Source of the DNA: DAOTYH01 sp034435015
Lineage (GTDB): Bacteria > Chloroflexota > Anaerolineae > Aggregatilineales > UBA3940
DNA length: 23,113 nucleotides
NCBI GenBank assembly: GCA_034435015.1
Contig: DAOTYH010000058.1
Location: 1 to 23,113 of the forward strand
Direction: 5' to 3'
This document shows, piece after piece, positions 7,177 through 14,710 of the stretch; the first letter of the stretch is position 1, and the number at the start of each line of letters is the position of its first letter. Both the position numbers and the translations under genes were made by a program. The notes under the pieces are model-generated. The model was not told the origin of the DNA. It saw only the letters and a list, made by a program, of their open reading frames with translations, and ran no database searches.

Positions 7177-8596
7177 CCTGTGGTTCAAGCTGGTTGGGTC
7201 TTTTGCCCTCGTGATCGCCGTCATGCTGATGGCGATCATTGTGGTCGTTCACCGCGCGACAGCGCGCCAGTTTGACCTGTACGTCACACAGAACGGACGC
7301 ATATGGGCCGAGCGGCTGGCGCCATTGCTGGCCAGCCAGTACCTGCGCGATGGAGACTGGCGTAATGCAAGGGCAATCCTCTCTCTGCCCAGACCCGGTC
7401 ATAGTGCGGGGATGATGAATAACGCCCCTGAGCAAGGCATGATGGGCGAAGACGACGATATGGATATGTGGGGCATGATGGGCCTCCGCCTGTTGCTGGT
7501 TGATAATGAAGGGAGAGTGATCGTTGACACCGGCGGCTCTACAGAAGGAACCCAATTGGAGGCCAGCCTCATCGCTCAGGGAACACCCGTCATAGTTAGA
7601 GGACAACGAGCAGGAACACTACTTGCCGGTCGTCCCCAACAGGGTAACCCTATCCGAAGGTCTTTTGTGTCCAACATGGGCAGGGCCGTACTGCTGGCCA
7701 CGCTGGTAGCAGGGATAGCGGCCTTGTTGATCGGGACAATCCTTTTCCAGTGGATCACCTTCCCATTGCGGCAACTCCAGCGGGCGGCTCAGACAGTGGC
7801 AGAAGGCAAACCCGCCCGTGTGCCGGTTATTTCCGAAGATGAACTGGGGGCAGTAGCTGAAGCCTTTAATCAGATGGCCAGCCGCCTTGACCAGCAACAA
7901 CAACTCCGCAAACAGATGGTGGCCGATATAGCCCACGAACTACGTACCCCAATCAGCGTGATGCAGGGAACTCTAGAGGCCATGCTGGACGGCGTGATCA
8001 GGCCGAAACCGAGTGAGTTACGCGATCTGTATGACGAAACGCGCCGCCTTGCCCGGCTGGTCGAAGACCTGCGCACCCTCTCCCTCGCCGATGCCGATCA
8101 GTTGAGCCTAGAGCGTCTGCCTATCAACCTCGCTCAACTAGTGGAGAACACAGTCGAGCGAATGAAACCATTAGCTGAGGCACGGCAAGTTTCGCTATAC
8201 GCCCAGATCGAACAGCCTGCCCTCCCCATGGAGGCGGATGCCGATCGACTCTCACAGGTGCTGACCAACCTGATAGACAATGCACTCCGTTATACCCCGC
8301 ATGGCAGACGAGTGGTCGTACGTGCCTCCCGCACAGACAACCGGGCCTGCCTTGAAGTTATAGACGAGGGGCAAGGCATCCCTGCAGAAGACCTGCCTTA
8401 TGTGTTCGAGCGCTTCTGGCGGGGAGACAGGTCACGCAGCCGGGAGAGCGGCGGCTCGGGCATTGGGCTGGCGGTTGTCAAGCAACTGGTCGAAATGCAC
8501 GGCGGAAGTGTGGCTGTTGAATCACAACCCGGCAAGGGGAGTACTTTTCGAGTGTTCCTGCCGCTGTCCTGCCCGGAAGAGACCGTTCGACCTTGA
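7157..8596 (+). CDS. Sensor histidine kinase with Met-rich extracytoplasmic domain
   Basis: A 479-residue membrane kinase, partner of the preceding regulator. The first membrane helix is at about 12-32 and the second at about 177-200. Between them is a sensor domain with a striking cluster: His82, then Met86, 87, 95, 96, 102, 104, 107 and 108 plus Asp99-101. HAMP follows (about 200-250). The H-box is DIAHELRTP with His260, the N-box contains Asn371 and Asn375, G1 is DEGQG (403-407), and G2 is GGSGIG (432-437). The catalytic parts resemble BaeS-type kinases. The Met/His/Asp cluster suggests binding of a soft metal such as copper or silver, but this is unproven. The gene overlaps the regulator by 20 bp from the GTG at 7157; the ATG at 7166 is an equally possible start. 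Confidence 0.92.
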   Translation: MAEMFRSLWFKLVGSFALVIAVMLMAIIVVVHRATARQFDLYVTQNGRIWAERLAPLLASQYLRDGDWRNARAILSLPRPGHSAGMMNNAPEQGMMGEDDDMDMWGMMGLRLLLVDNEGRVIVDTGGSTEGTQLEASLIAQGTPVIVRGQRAGTLLAGRPQQGNPIRRSFVSNMGRAVLLATLVAGIAALLIGTILFQWITFPLRQLQRAAQTVAEGKPARVPVISEDELGAVAEAFNQMASRLDQQQQLRKQMVADIAHELRTPISVMQGTLEAMLDGVIRPKPSELRDLYDETRRLARLVEDLRTLSLADADQLSLERLPINLAQLVENTVERMKPLAEARQVSLYAQIEQPALPMEADADRLSQVLTNLIDNALRYTPHGRRVVVRASRTDNRACLEVIDEGQGIPAEDLPYVFERFWRGDRSRSRESGGSGIGLAVVKQLVEMHGGSVAVESQPGKGSTFRVFLPLSCPEETVRP

Positions 8597-8604
8597 GCGA
8601 ACGG
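8583..8604. terminator. Stem-loop at convergent gene ends
   Basis: CCGTTCG (8583-8589) and CGAACGG (8598-8604) form a seven-base-pair stem with an eight-base loop containing the kinase stop codon. Only 19 bp separate the convergent kinase and SMP-30 genes, so a bidirectional terminator is expected here. No T-run follows on either strand, so this is a weak candidate and may act with Rho or only protect RNA ends. Confidence 0.35.
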
Positions 8605-8615
8605 AAGCCTACCGG

Positions 8616-9488
8616 CTATACCGCCAGAACAATCTGATACAGGCATCCTGTTTCTGCCTCAGTGACATACAGGGCCAACCCATCAGGGGTGACGGCAACA
8701 TTGGTTGGCTTACGGCCTGCGGGAAGCCTGATCTGGCCAAGTTGTGAGCCATCCGGCCCAACTGCCACGATCTTGCCGCCCCCATAATGAGCTACCGAGT
8801 AGCGGCCCTCTCTATCACAGCACATTCCGTCTGGGCCTAACTCATGATACAGCTCATTGGGCAACAAGCATTGGTTGTCAAGTGTGTGGAAAATCATTCG
8901 CTCGGAGAGCACGCCACTGGGCCGGATAGCGTATCGGAGCAGGCGATTTCGACGGTGCTCGCCAACGATCAGCCATCGGCCATCTGGTGAGATGGCCAGC
9001 CCGTTTGGGTAACATAGCCCGTCGTCCACCCTCATCAGTTGGCTTGATGAGTTCAAATAATAGAGCGCGCCGGCTGGACGCCCTGTCTCCCAGTCAGCCT
9101 CAAAGTCGCCCGAGTCGGTAAAATAAAGTCCTCCCTGCGCGTCCATGATCAGATCATTTGGCCCTTTGAAGGGTTGCCCCCTCCATCCTTCAATGATCTG
9201 CAAAGGCTTACCTAACAGGTTGAAGCGCACCAGCCGACGTGAAGAGTATAGGCAAACCCACAGACAGCCCTCAGCATCCTCGCTGAGGCCGCAAGGGCCA
9301 TCACCGGGCTGGGTTCTGAACAGAACTTTTGCTCTGCCGTCTTGGAGCCTCCAGATCGTGTCTCCGGCCCATTCGACGAAGTAAAGGCAACCGTTCCTCG
9401 CCGACCAGAAAGCGCCTTCTGGGTAGCGTAACCCTTCGATCACAACCGAGATGTCCTTTAGCGGCTTCTGGCCGGCAAACCCTGCCAT
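8616..9488 (-). CDS. SMP-30/gluconolactonase/LRE-like family protein
   Basis: A 290-residue six-bladed beta-propeller of the SMP-30/gluconolactonase family, whose members hydrolyse sugar lactones using one bound divalent metal ion. All four expected ligand motifs are visible: Glu24 in YPEGAFW, Asn111 in GPND, Asn162 in YPNG, and Asp220 in PDGM. The start at 9488 is chosen over an upstream ATG at 9563 because it lies one base after the stop of the transporter gene (TAG-T-ATG) and the propeller begins soon after. This arrangement implies translational coupling. No signal peptide is visible, so the protein is probably cytoplasmic. Pairing with a sugar transporter suggests a lactone derived from an imported sugar, though the substrate is not known. 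Confidence 0.88.
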   Translation of the reverse strand: MAGFAGQKPLKDISVVIEGLRYPEGAFWSARNGCLYFVEWAGDTIWRLQDGRAKVLFRTQPGDGPCGLSEDAEGCLWVCLYSSRRLVRFNLLGKPLQIIEGWRGQPFKGPNDLIMDAQGGLYFTDSGDFEADWETGRPAGALYYLNSSSQLMRVDDGLCYPNGLAISPDGRWLIVGEHRRNRLLRYAIRPSGVLSERMIFHTLDNQCLLPNELYHELGPDGMCCDREGRYSVAHYGGGKIVAVGPDGSQLGQIRLPAGRKPTNVAVTPDGLALYVTEAETGCLYQIVLAV

Positions 9489-9489
9489 A

Positions 9490-10866
9490 CTATTTGTCTC
9501 TACTCGCCAGCACTTCGAGGTTGGCCTGATGGTTCTCACGGGTGATGGGGTAGCGCCACGCAAAAATTACCGCCAGCACTAGGAGAACAACCGGCACAGG
9601 GCCAGCAAATACACGGATGGCCTGTACCGCCTGAGCAGGCTGCACAGGCAGAACTTCACCTACTGCCGGCGTGATGTAACCGGTAGCCGCCAATGCCTGC
9701 CCCATAGCCCACAGCGCCGCTCCTGTTCCTAACTTCTGGAAGAAAGATGCAAAGGCATAATAAGACCCCTCACGCCGCTGGCCGGTCTGTAGCTGATCGT
9801 ACTCAATGACATCAGGCAACATAGACCAAGGAAGCACATAAGCAGTGGCAATGCCAAAGCCGGAGAGTGCCGCCAACACATAAGCCAGCATAATCTGATC
9901 GGAGCGTAGAGCGAAAATACCTAGTAGCACAATCGCCCACGCAAACGACCCCAGGATAAATGCACGACGTTTGTCAAGCTTGCGGGCGTTCCATACTGTT
10001 ATGGGGATAAACAGGATGGCCGATCCTTGGGCAACCAAGACGAAGTAGTTAGCCTGCTCCGGCACACGCAGATAATAGTTGGCAAAATAGACTAAAACTG
10101 CCGCCAAAATGCTGGCAGTCGTCCAACTGAGCAGGTACAACCCCATCACCAGAAGGAAGGGACGGTTGCTCAGTGTCGCCCCAAGGGCTTTCCACACTGG
10201 TAACGGCTTCTCCGGGGTTGCCAGCGTATGGCCGCGGGTCACACGAAACACAATCAATGGGGGCACAATCGAGACCAGCCCTAACCCTATACCGACAATA
10301 GCAAACAGCAGGCGCTTATCAGCAATGTACCAGCCCAGCACAGTTGCTAGAATGATCGCCCCCAGCGTACCAGAGATTGAGAAAGTCATCCGGAAGCCGT
10401 TCAGCGAACTGCGTTCATCATAATCGGTGGTCAGTTCGGGCGTCAGAGAATTGTAACCGACATGGACAGCCGTGAAGGCAGTATCAAACACAATAAAGGT
10501 GATCGCATAATAAACGGCCAAGCCGACTTGCCCGAAGGGAGGGACCATCCACATGAGGATAAATGCCGCTCCTAGAGGGATCGCTCCAAATAACAGCAAC
10601 ACACGGCGGCGTCCCCATCGGCTTCGGATGCGATCAGACAACAGGCCAAATAGGGGATCATTAACAGCGTCCCAGACACGTCCCGCCGCAATGGCCCATC
10701 CGGCCAGATCGGGACGCAAGCCGGCCACATCAGTCATAAAGAACAACTGAAAAAACATCACGATGGCCAGCGGGATGCTGACACTCAGGTCACCCGTGCT
10801 GTAAGCCGCCTTCAGGCGGAGAGGAAGGGGGGCTGGAGCAGATTGTGTGGCGGCGACATCAGTCAT
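9490..10866 (-). CDS. MFS transporter of the GPH (glycoside-pentoside-hexuronide) type
   Basis: A 458-residue integral membrane carrier with about twelve hydrophobic segments. The N-terminal half carries the signature of the MelB/GPH group: DAVNDPLFGLLSDRI with Asp66, Asn69, Asp70 and Asp78, followed by SRWGRRR (82-88). GPH carriers move sugars, glycosides or hexuronides with sodium ions or protons. A middle charged loop (about 220-230) separates the two six-helix halves. AGGAGA eight bases before the ATG supports the start. The gene is 43 bp after the PQQ-propeller gene and one base ahead of the SMP-30 gene, so it is likely part of the same transcript. Lactone hydrolase coupling suggests an aldose or uronate-type substrate; the exact sugar cannot be read. 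Confidence 0.9.
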   Translation of the reverse strand: MTDVAATQSAPAPLPLRLKAAYSTGDLSVSIPLAIVMFFQLFFMTDVAGLRPDLAGWAIAAGRVWDAVNDPLFGLLSDRIRSRWGRRRVLLLFGAIPLGAAFILMWMVPPFGQVGLAVYYAITFIVFDTAFTAVHVGYNSLTPELTTDYDERSSLNGFRMTFSISGTLGAIILATVLGWYIADKRLLFAIVGIGLGLVSIVPPLIVFRVTRGHTLATPEKPLPVWKALGATLSNRPFLLVMGLYLLSWTTASILAAVLVYFANYYLRVPEQANYFVLVAQGSAILFIPITVWNARKLDKRRAFILGSFAWAIVLLGIFALRSDQIMLAYVLAALSGFGIATAYVLPWSMLPDVIEYDQLQTGQRREGSYYAFASFFQKLGTGAALWAMGQALAATGYITPAVGEVLPVQPAQAVQAIRVFAGPVPVVLLVLAVIFAWRYPITRENHQANLEVLASRDK

Positions 10867-10909
10867 TGAATATCTCCTGTTCGGGGTGGATTAGATTAAA
10901 GACGTGACA

Positions 10910-13444
10910 TCAGCGTGAAGGATAAGACAGCTTGTGCCGAAAGAGAGGGAACACATCCAGTATCACGACCGCTTCCAGAGACTCCGGCAATTGCGTCCCC
11001 GCTGGAATTGTCAACGTAGCGGAAGCAAGATTCCCTCCCGCATCAGCCTCTGCGCTTACACAGGCGTGATAGTCAAGCGGTATGGCCTCAATCCTATCAG
11101 CATCTACCAGCAAAAGGCTGGGCCGATGCTTGGAGAGCGGATAAATGGCACCGGCTTCCAGCGTAAATGCAACAGAGACCTTACCGTCGCGGAAGCGAGC
11201 AGGCGGCACATAGTTCAATGAGGCCACTGAAATGCCCGCAGGCCTCTGATTGGCAAGGCCGCGTGCGTCATAGGGCCGGGTGATGTAAGTACCAACGGCT
11301 AACAACTTCTGCCACCAGTTATTCGCCAGCCCGGCAATGACAAGATACGGCCCAAAAGTTGGGATGGACAGCACCTTTGTATCAGCATAAGCAACTGCGC
11401 CCGGCCTAACCCTCCCATCAGCATCGAGCTGACCACGCAGCTCAAACAGGTTAAAGGGGATAGGGATGCCGGTGATTGCCATGGTGAAGCGGCGGTTCCT
11501 CAAGATGAATGCATTCCCTCGAAATGTACCGCTGAGCGGCAACGCAAAATCCGTATCAGCATCAGGGACCAGCACGCCATTGACATCATGTAACCCTCCA
11601 ACTGCCCACAGGATGATCCGCTGACTCTGTTCGTCAACCATCACCGTCCCGATGATCCAGTCCATGTAGTCGAAACCAATCTGATTTAGGCTGGGCATCA
11701 TGGTTGGCAGGGGAACAGATAAGCGTGTCCATTCAAGCGCTGGCACACTGTCTTCGCTGACCGAGGCAAGCGGTAATTGGCTGATTTGTGCCTCGTCAAT
11801 ACGGAAGGTGAAGGAGGTCTCGAAACGACCGCCACGACGCCCGCCCAAGGTCAGGTTGCCAATATGCAAGCCGCCTATGTAGTAGATTCCCTTAATAGTA
11901 AGCGTGTAAGAGATGCCCGGCTCTAGAAATCCCTCCGGGATGACATGGATGTAACGTCCATCAGCAGAAGGTTCAACATGGAGAGGGAAGTCTGGTTGTG
12001 CGGTAACTTGCAGAGCATCTTTGGGGCGGCCAACAGGGGCATTATAAACCCTGGCGTTGATTGTCTTGCCTTGCTTCCTGACCACCAGCCGCAGTGTGAT
12101 CAGCGTTGCGGGTGGCAGTGTCTTAGGCGGCTCAAGACAGGTACTTCCACCTGGGGAGACATAGAACAGGCTGGTTGTATCTGCCGGCAAGTCCTCACCA
12201 GGATCGGTCTGGGCGCGTTCATCAGCAACGTGCAGTGGGTAGTCATACGGCATATACCAAACGCAGCCATGTTCACCCCCAATGTAGATGCCTGACACAC
12301 CCAGCACAGGCGAGCCGTTCAGGTCATTTCGATCACGAAGCTCCGGCTCGTATACAGTCATATCGTATGACCAGCGGCGTGTGCCGTCAGCGGCGTTTAG
12401 GGCATACAACTTCCCATTACCACATCCAAAATAAACAATGTTGCCTTCTTCGCCTGCCGGTGCACGCCCCACCACCGGCGAGGAACGGATCGGGGCGCCG
12501 GTGTCATACGCCCACAGCAGTTTCCCGTCTGGACGCAAGGCATAGAAGATACCATCTGTTGATCCAAAGTAGATGGCGTTGGTATTCCCGCTGGTGTCCG
12601 TACTGAGTGCCGCCGAAGAGTAAATATGATCGCCTGTCTTAAACTTCCATCTCACCCTGCCTGTCTCAGGGTCAAGCGCATAGAAGAAGCTGTCGAATGA
12701 ACCAATAAAAACCGTTCCATCTGAGCCAATAGCGGCTGATGCGGCCAAGAACCCCAGCGTCCGCCTGCGCCACTTCCGGCTTCCATCGGGGCGTACAGCA
12801 TGAATGAAGGTATCGTTAGAGGCCCAGAAGATCGTGCCGTCGTCAGCAAAAGCGGCCAGCGACCATGCATTGGCGCCAGTTTGGTATGTCCACTTGAGGC
12901 GGCCATCTGGGGTAATAGCATAGTAGTTGAAGTTTGTGTTACCCGCGTAGATGGTGCCATCGTAGCCTATGGCCACATTACCCTCAAACCAGTTATTGTA
13001 GCTGGCACGGGGTGATACTCTGGCATCGAACTTCCATATCAGCGATCCGTCATCGGCATACAGGTAGTAAAGATAACCATCCCCTGATGGACACAGGACT
13101 GTACGCCTCCCCACAGCAGGATCAACCTGCGGCAATGCGCCCGCCGAGTCGATCAATTCACCCGTTTGGAAGCGCCACCGAAGAGAACCATCCGGGTTAA
13201 TGGCATAAAAGTAGTGGTCGGCTGATCCGACATAGATTGTGCCATCGCCGTCAATCACAGGTGTAGAGAATATTCCCTTGCCCGTTCTAAACGACCATGA
13301 CTGATCGCCGTGATAGTTTGCCGCAATAGGGCTGAAGCCGGTATTGCGGTGATCACGACGGAATGTTGGCCACGGGGAATCAGATTGAACAGGAACACGG
13401 TAGTCATACTGAGGTCGAGAGGAACTAAGGAGATGTTGGGCCAT
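10910..13444 (-). CDS. Large PQQ-type beta-propeller protein with uncharacterised C-terminal half
   Basis: An 844-residue protein. After a WPTFRRDHRNTGFSP opening (about 25-39) there are eight propeller blades of the PQQ-like/quinoprotein repeat type, at about 68, 115, 163, 203, 243, 290, 336 and 385. Each has a GTIYVGS-like strand, a YAxxPDG turn and an RWxF strand. Residues about 425-550 look like an immunoglobulin-type sandwich (LEPGISYTLTIKG). Residues about 570-840 match nothing I recognise. There is no signal peptide or membrane helix, which is odd for a propeller of this type. The blades need not bind PQQ; many such proteins are scaffolds or sugar-binding. The gene is 30 bp after the PD40 gene and 43 bp before the transporter. 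Role unknown. Confidence 0.75.
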   Translation of the reverse strand: MAQHLLSSSRPQYDYRVPVQSDSPWPTFRRDHRNTGFSPIAANYHGDQSWSFRTGKGIFSTPVIDGDGTIYVGSADHYFYAINPDGSLRWRFQTGELIDSAGALPQVDPAVGRRTVLCPSGDGYLYYLYADDGSLIWKFDARVSPRASYNNWFEGNVAIGYDGTIYAGNTNFNYYAITPDGRLKWTYQTGANAWSLAAFADDGTIFWASNDTFIHAVRPDGSRKWRRRTLGFLAASAAIGSDGTVFIGSFDSFFYALDPETGRVRWKFKTGDHIYSSAALSTDTSGNTNAIYFGSTDGIFYALRPDGKLLWAYDTGAPIRSSPVVGRAPAGEEGNIVYFGCGNGKLYALNAADGTRRWSYDMTVYEPELRDRNDLNGSPVLGVSGIYIGGEHGCVWYMPYDYPLHVADERAQTDPGEDLPADTTSLFYVSPGGSTCLEPPKTLPPATLITLRLVVRKQGKTINARVYNAPVGRPKDALQVTAQPDFPLHVEPSADGRYIHVIPEGFLEPGISYTLTIKGIYYIGGLHIGNLTLGGRRGGRFETSFTFRIDEAQISQLPLASVSEDSVPALEWTRLSVPLPTMMPSLNQIGFDYMDWIIGTVMVDEQSQRIILWAVGGLHDVNGVLVPDADTDFALPLSGTFRGNAFILRNRRFTMAITGIPIPFNLFELRGQLDADGRVRPGAVAYADTKVLSIPTFGPYLVIAGLANNWWQKLLAVGTYITRPYDARGLANQRPAGISVASLNYVPPARFRDGKVSVAFTLEAGAIYPLSKHRPSLLLVDADRIEAIPLDYHACVSAEADAGGNLASATLTIPAGTQLPESLEAVVILDVFPLFRHKLSYPSR

Positions 13445-13474
13445 GCTCTTACCTATTTGTTTGTGCTATATTCG

Positions 13475-14689
13475 CTAAGGCCCCCAGCGGGGTTGCCAGT
13501 TGGTGTGATCATCGAAGGTAAGCTGACGGACCTCGCCGCCATCTACGCGGATGATGAAAATCTGATTCCTGCCTGAAGCGTTTGAGGCATAAGCAATCCA
13601 CTGCCCGTCAGGGGAAAAGGAGGGGGCCTTATTGTTGCCGCCATTGGTCAGCCGACGCAACAGGCTACGGTCGCACCCATTCGATAGATTGGCGCAGTCA
13701 ATGTGGACTAAGTAAATATCCTTGTCGCCGGGCGGGCCAGCGTAAAAAGCAAGATAGCGCCCGTCAGGTGACCAGTCATTGCGTCCCTCTACGTTGATGC
13801 CATAGGTCAACTGGCGGATATTAGTCCCATCGGCGTTCATGACAAACAGGCTGGTTGCCCCTGCCAGATTAGAGGTGAAAGAGACACGCGTCCCATCTGG
13901 CGACCATTCTGGATCAACGTCATCTACATCGTTCCAAGTCAGGCGGGTGGGGTTTGAACCATCTATCCCCATTACCCAGATGTCCTGCTCACCGCCTGCG
14001 GTGGAAGTAAACACAATCCGCCTGCCATCGGGCGAGATAGAAGGGGAATAGTTGTCGCCCATATGGCGCGTCAGGCGCTGAATGTTACCCCCGCTTGTGC
14101 TCATGATATAAATGTCAAAATTACCATCCTCTGATTGAGAGGAGAACACAATGCTCTCCCCATCGGGGGAAAGCGAAGGATACCAATCTGTTCCGGGGCG
14201 GCGGGTCAGTTGTAACTGATTCGAGCCGTCGGCGTTCATCAAGCAGATTTCGTCAGAGCCGTTCACATAGCACACGTAGACGATCTTCGTGCGCCAGAGG
14301 TCAAAGGCAGGGGTGGCTGTGATGAAGGCAGGCGGTGAAGAGACCTCTGACTGCGTAGCAATATAAGTGGGGGGCGCAGTAGCCGTCAGCGCCAGGATAT
14401 ATTCAGCAGGCAGAACAAAAGTGGGCGGCGGGTCAGTAGCGGTCACGTAGATGATCGGTGCGGTCGGCGTCACAGCACCTTGCGGGGACGTTGCCCGCTT
14501 CAGCCCGATTGCAATGATCACCCCCAACAGCAGGATTGGAACAACGAGCGCCAATCGGGCCAGCGAGCGGCGGGTGTACTGACGCCGGACCGCCGCTGCG
14601 CTCGGAATACGTGTCACGCTTGACGGGTAAACACCACGCGGCTCGGACGGCTTCAGGATGGACTTACGAGGGTCTCTCTCTCCGCTCAC
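13475..14689 (-). CDS. Membrane-anchored TolB/PD40-type beta-propeller protein
   Basis: A 404-residue protein. A basic cytoplasmic N-terminus (1-45) is followed by one membrane helix (about 46-64) and a low-complexity Thr/Ala/Pro linker (about 71-128, with repeated TAT and TAP units). The extracytoplasmic domain is made of WD40-like PD40 repeats, with SPDG motifs at 174, 219, 263, 307 and 359. The spacing is 44-45 residues, with one longer interval where a Cys pair (Cys332, Cys339) sits. The chain ends in WQPRWGP, which would close a six-bladed ring. Such domains usually mediate protein or glycan contacts at the cell surface. The start is GTG, with GAGG six bases upstream. It lies 21 bp after the asparagine-synthetase-like gene. 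Confidence 0.83.
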   Translation of the reverse strand: MSGERDPRKSILKPSEPRGVYPSSVTRIPSAAAVRRQYTRRSLARLALVVPILLLGVIIAIGLKRATSPQGAVTPTAPIIYVTATDPPPTFVLPAEYILALTATAPPTYIATQSEVSSPPAFITATPAFDLWRTKIVYVCYVNGSDEICLMNADGSNQLQLTRRPGTDWYPSLSPDGESIVFSSQSEDGNFDIYIMSTSGGNIQRLTRHMGDNYSPSISPDGRRIVFTSTAGGEQDIWVMGIDGSNPTRLTWNDVDDVDPEWSPDGTRVSFTSNLAGATSLFVMNADGTNIRQLTYGINVEGRNDWSPDGRYLAFYAGPPGDKDIYLVHIDCANLSNGCDRSLLRRLTNGGNNKAPSFSPDGQWIAYASNASGRNQIFIIRVDGGEVRQLTFDDHTNWQPRWGP

Positions 14690-14710
14690 TACTGCCTCAC
14701 AAGACCGTTC

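Noticed and set aside
7061..7606. 181-codon minus-strand frame opposite the response regulator and kinase
   Set aside because: It is antisense to two fully recognised genes with intact motifs; the His-rich translation is a mirror of the Met codons (ATG read as CAT) in the kinase.
13475..14300. Degenerate repeats of about 132 bp in DNA
   Set aside because: These reflect the 44-residue PD40 blades of the propeller protein and are not a separate DNA repeat.
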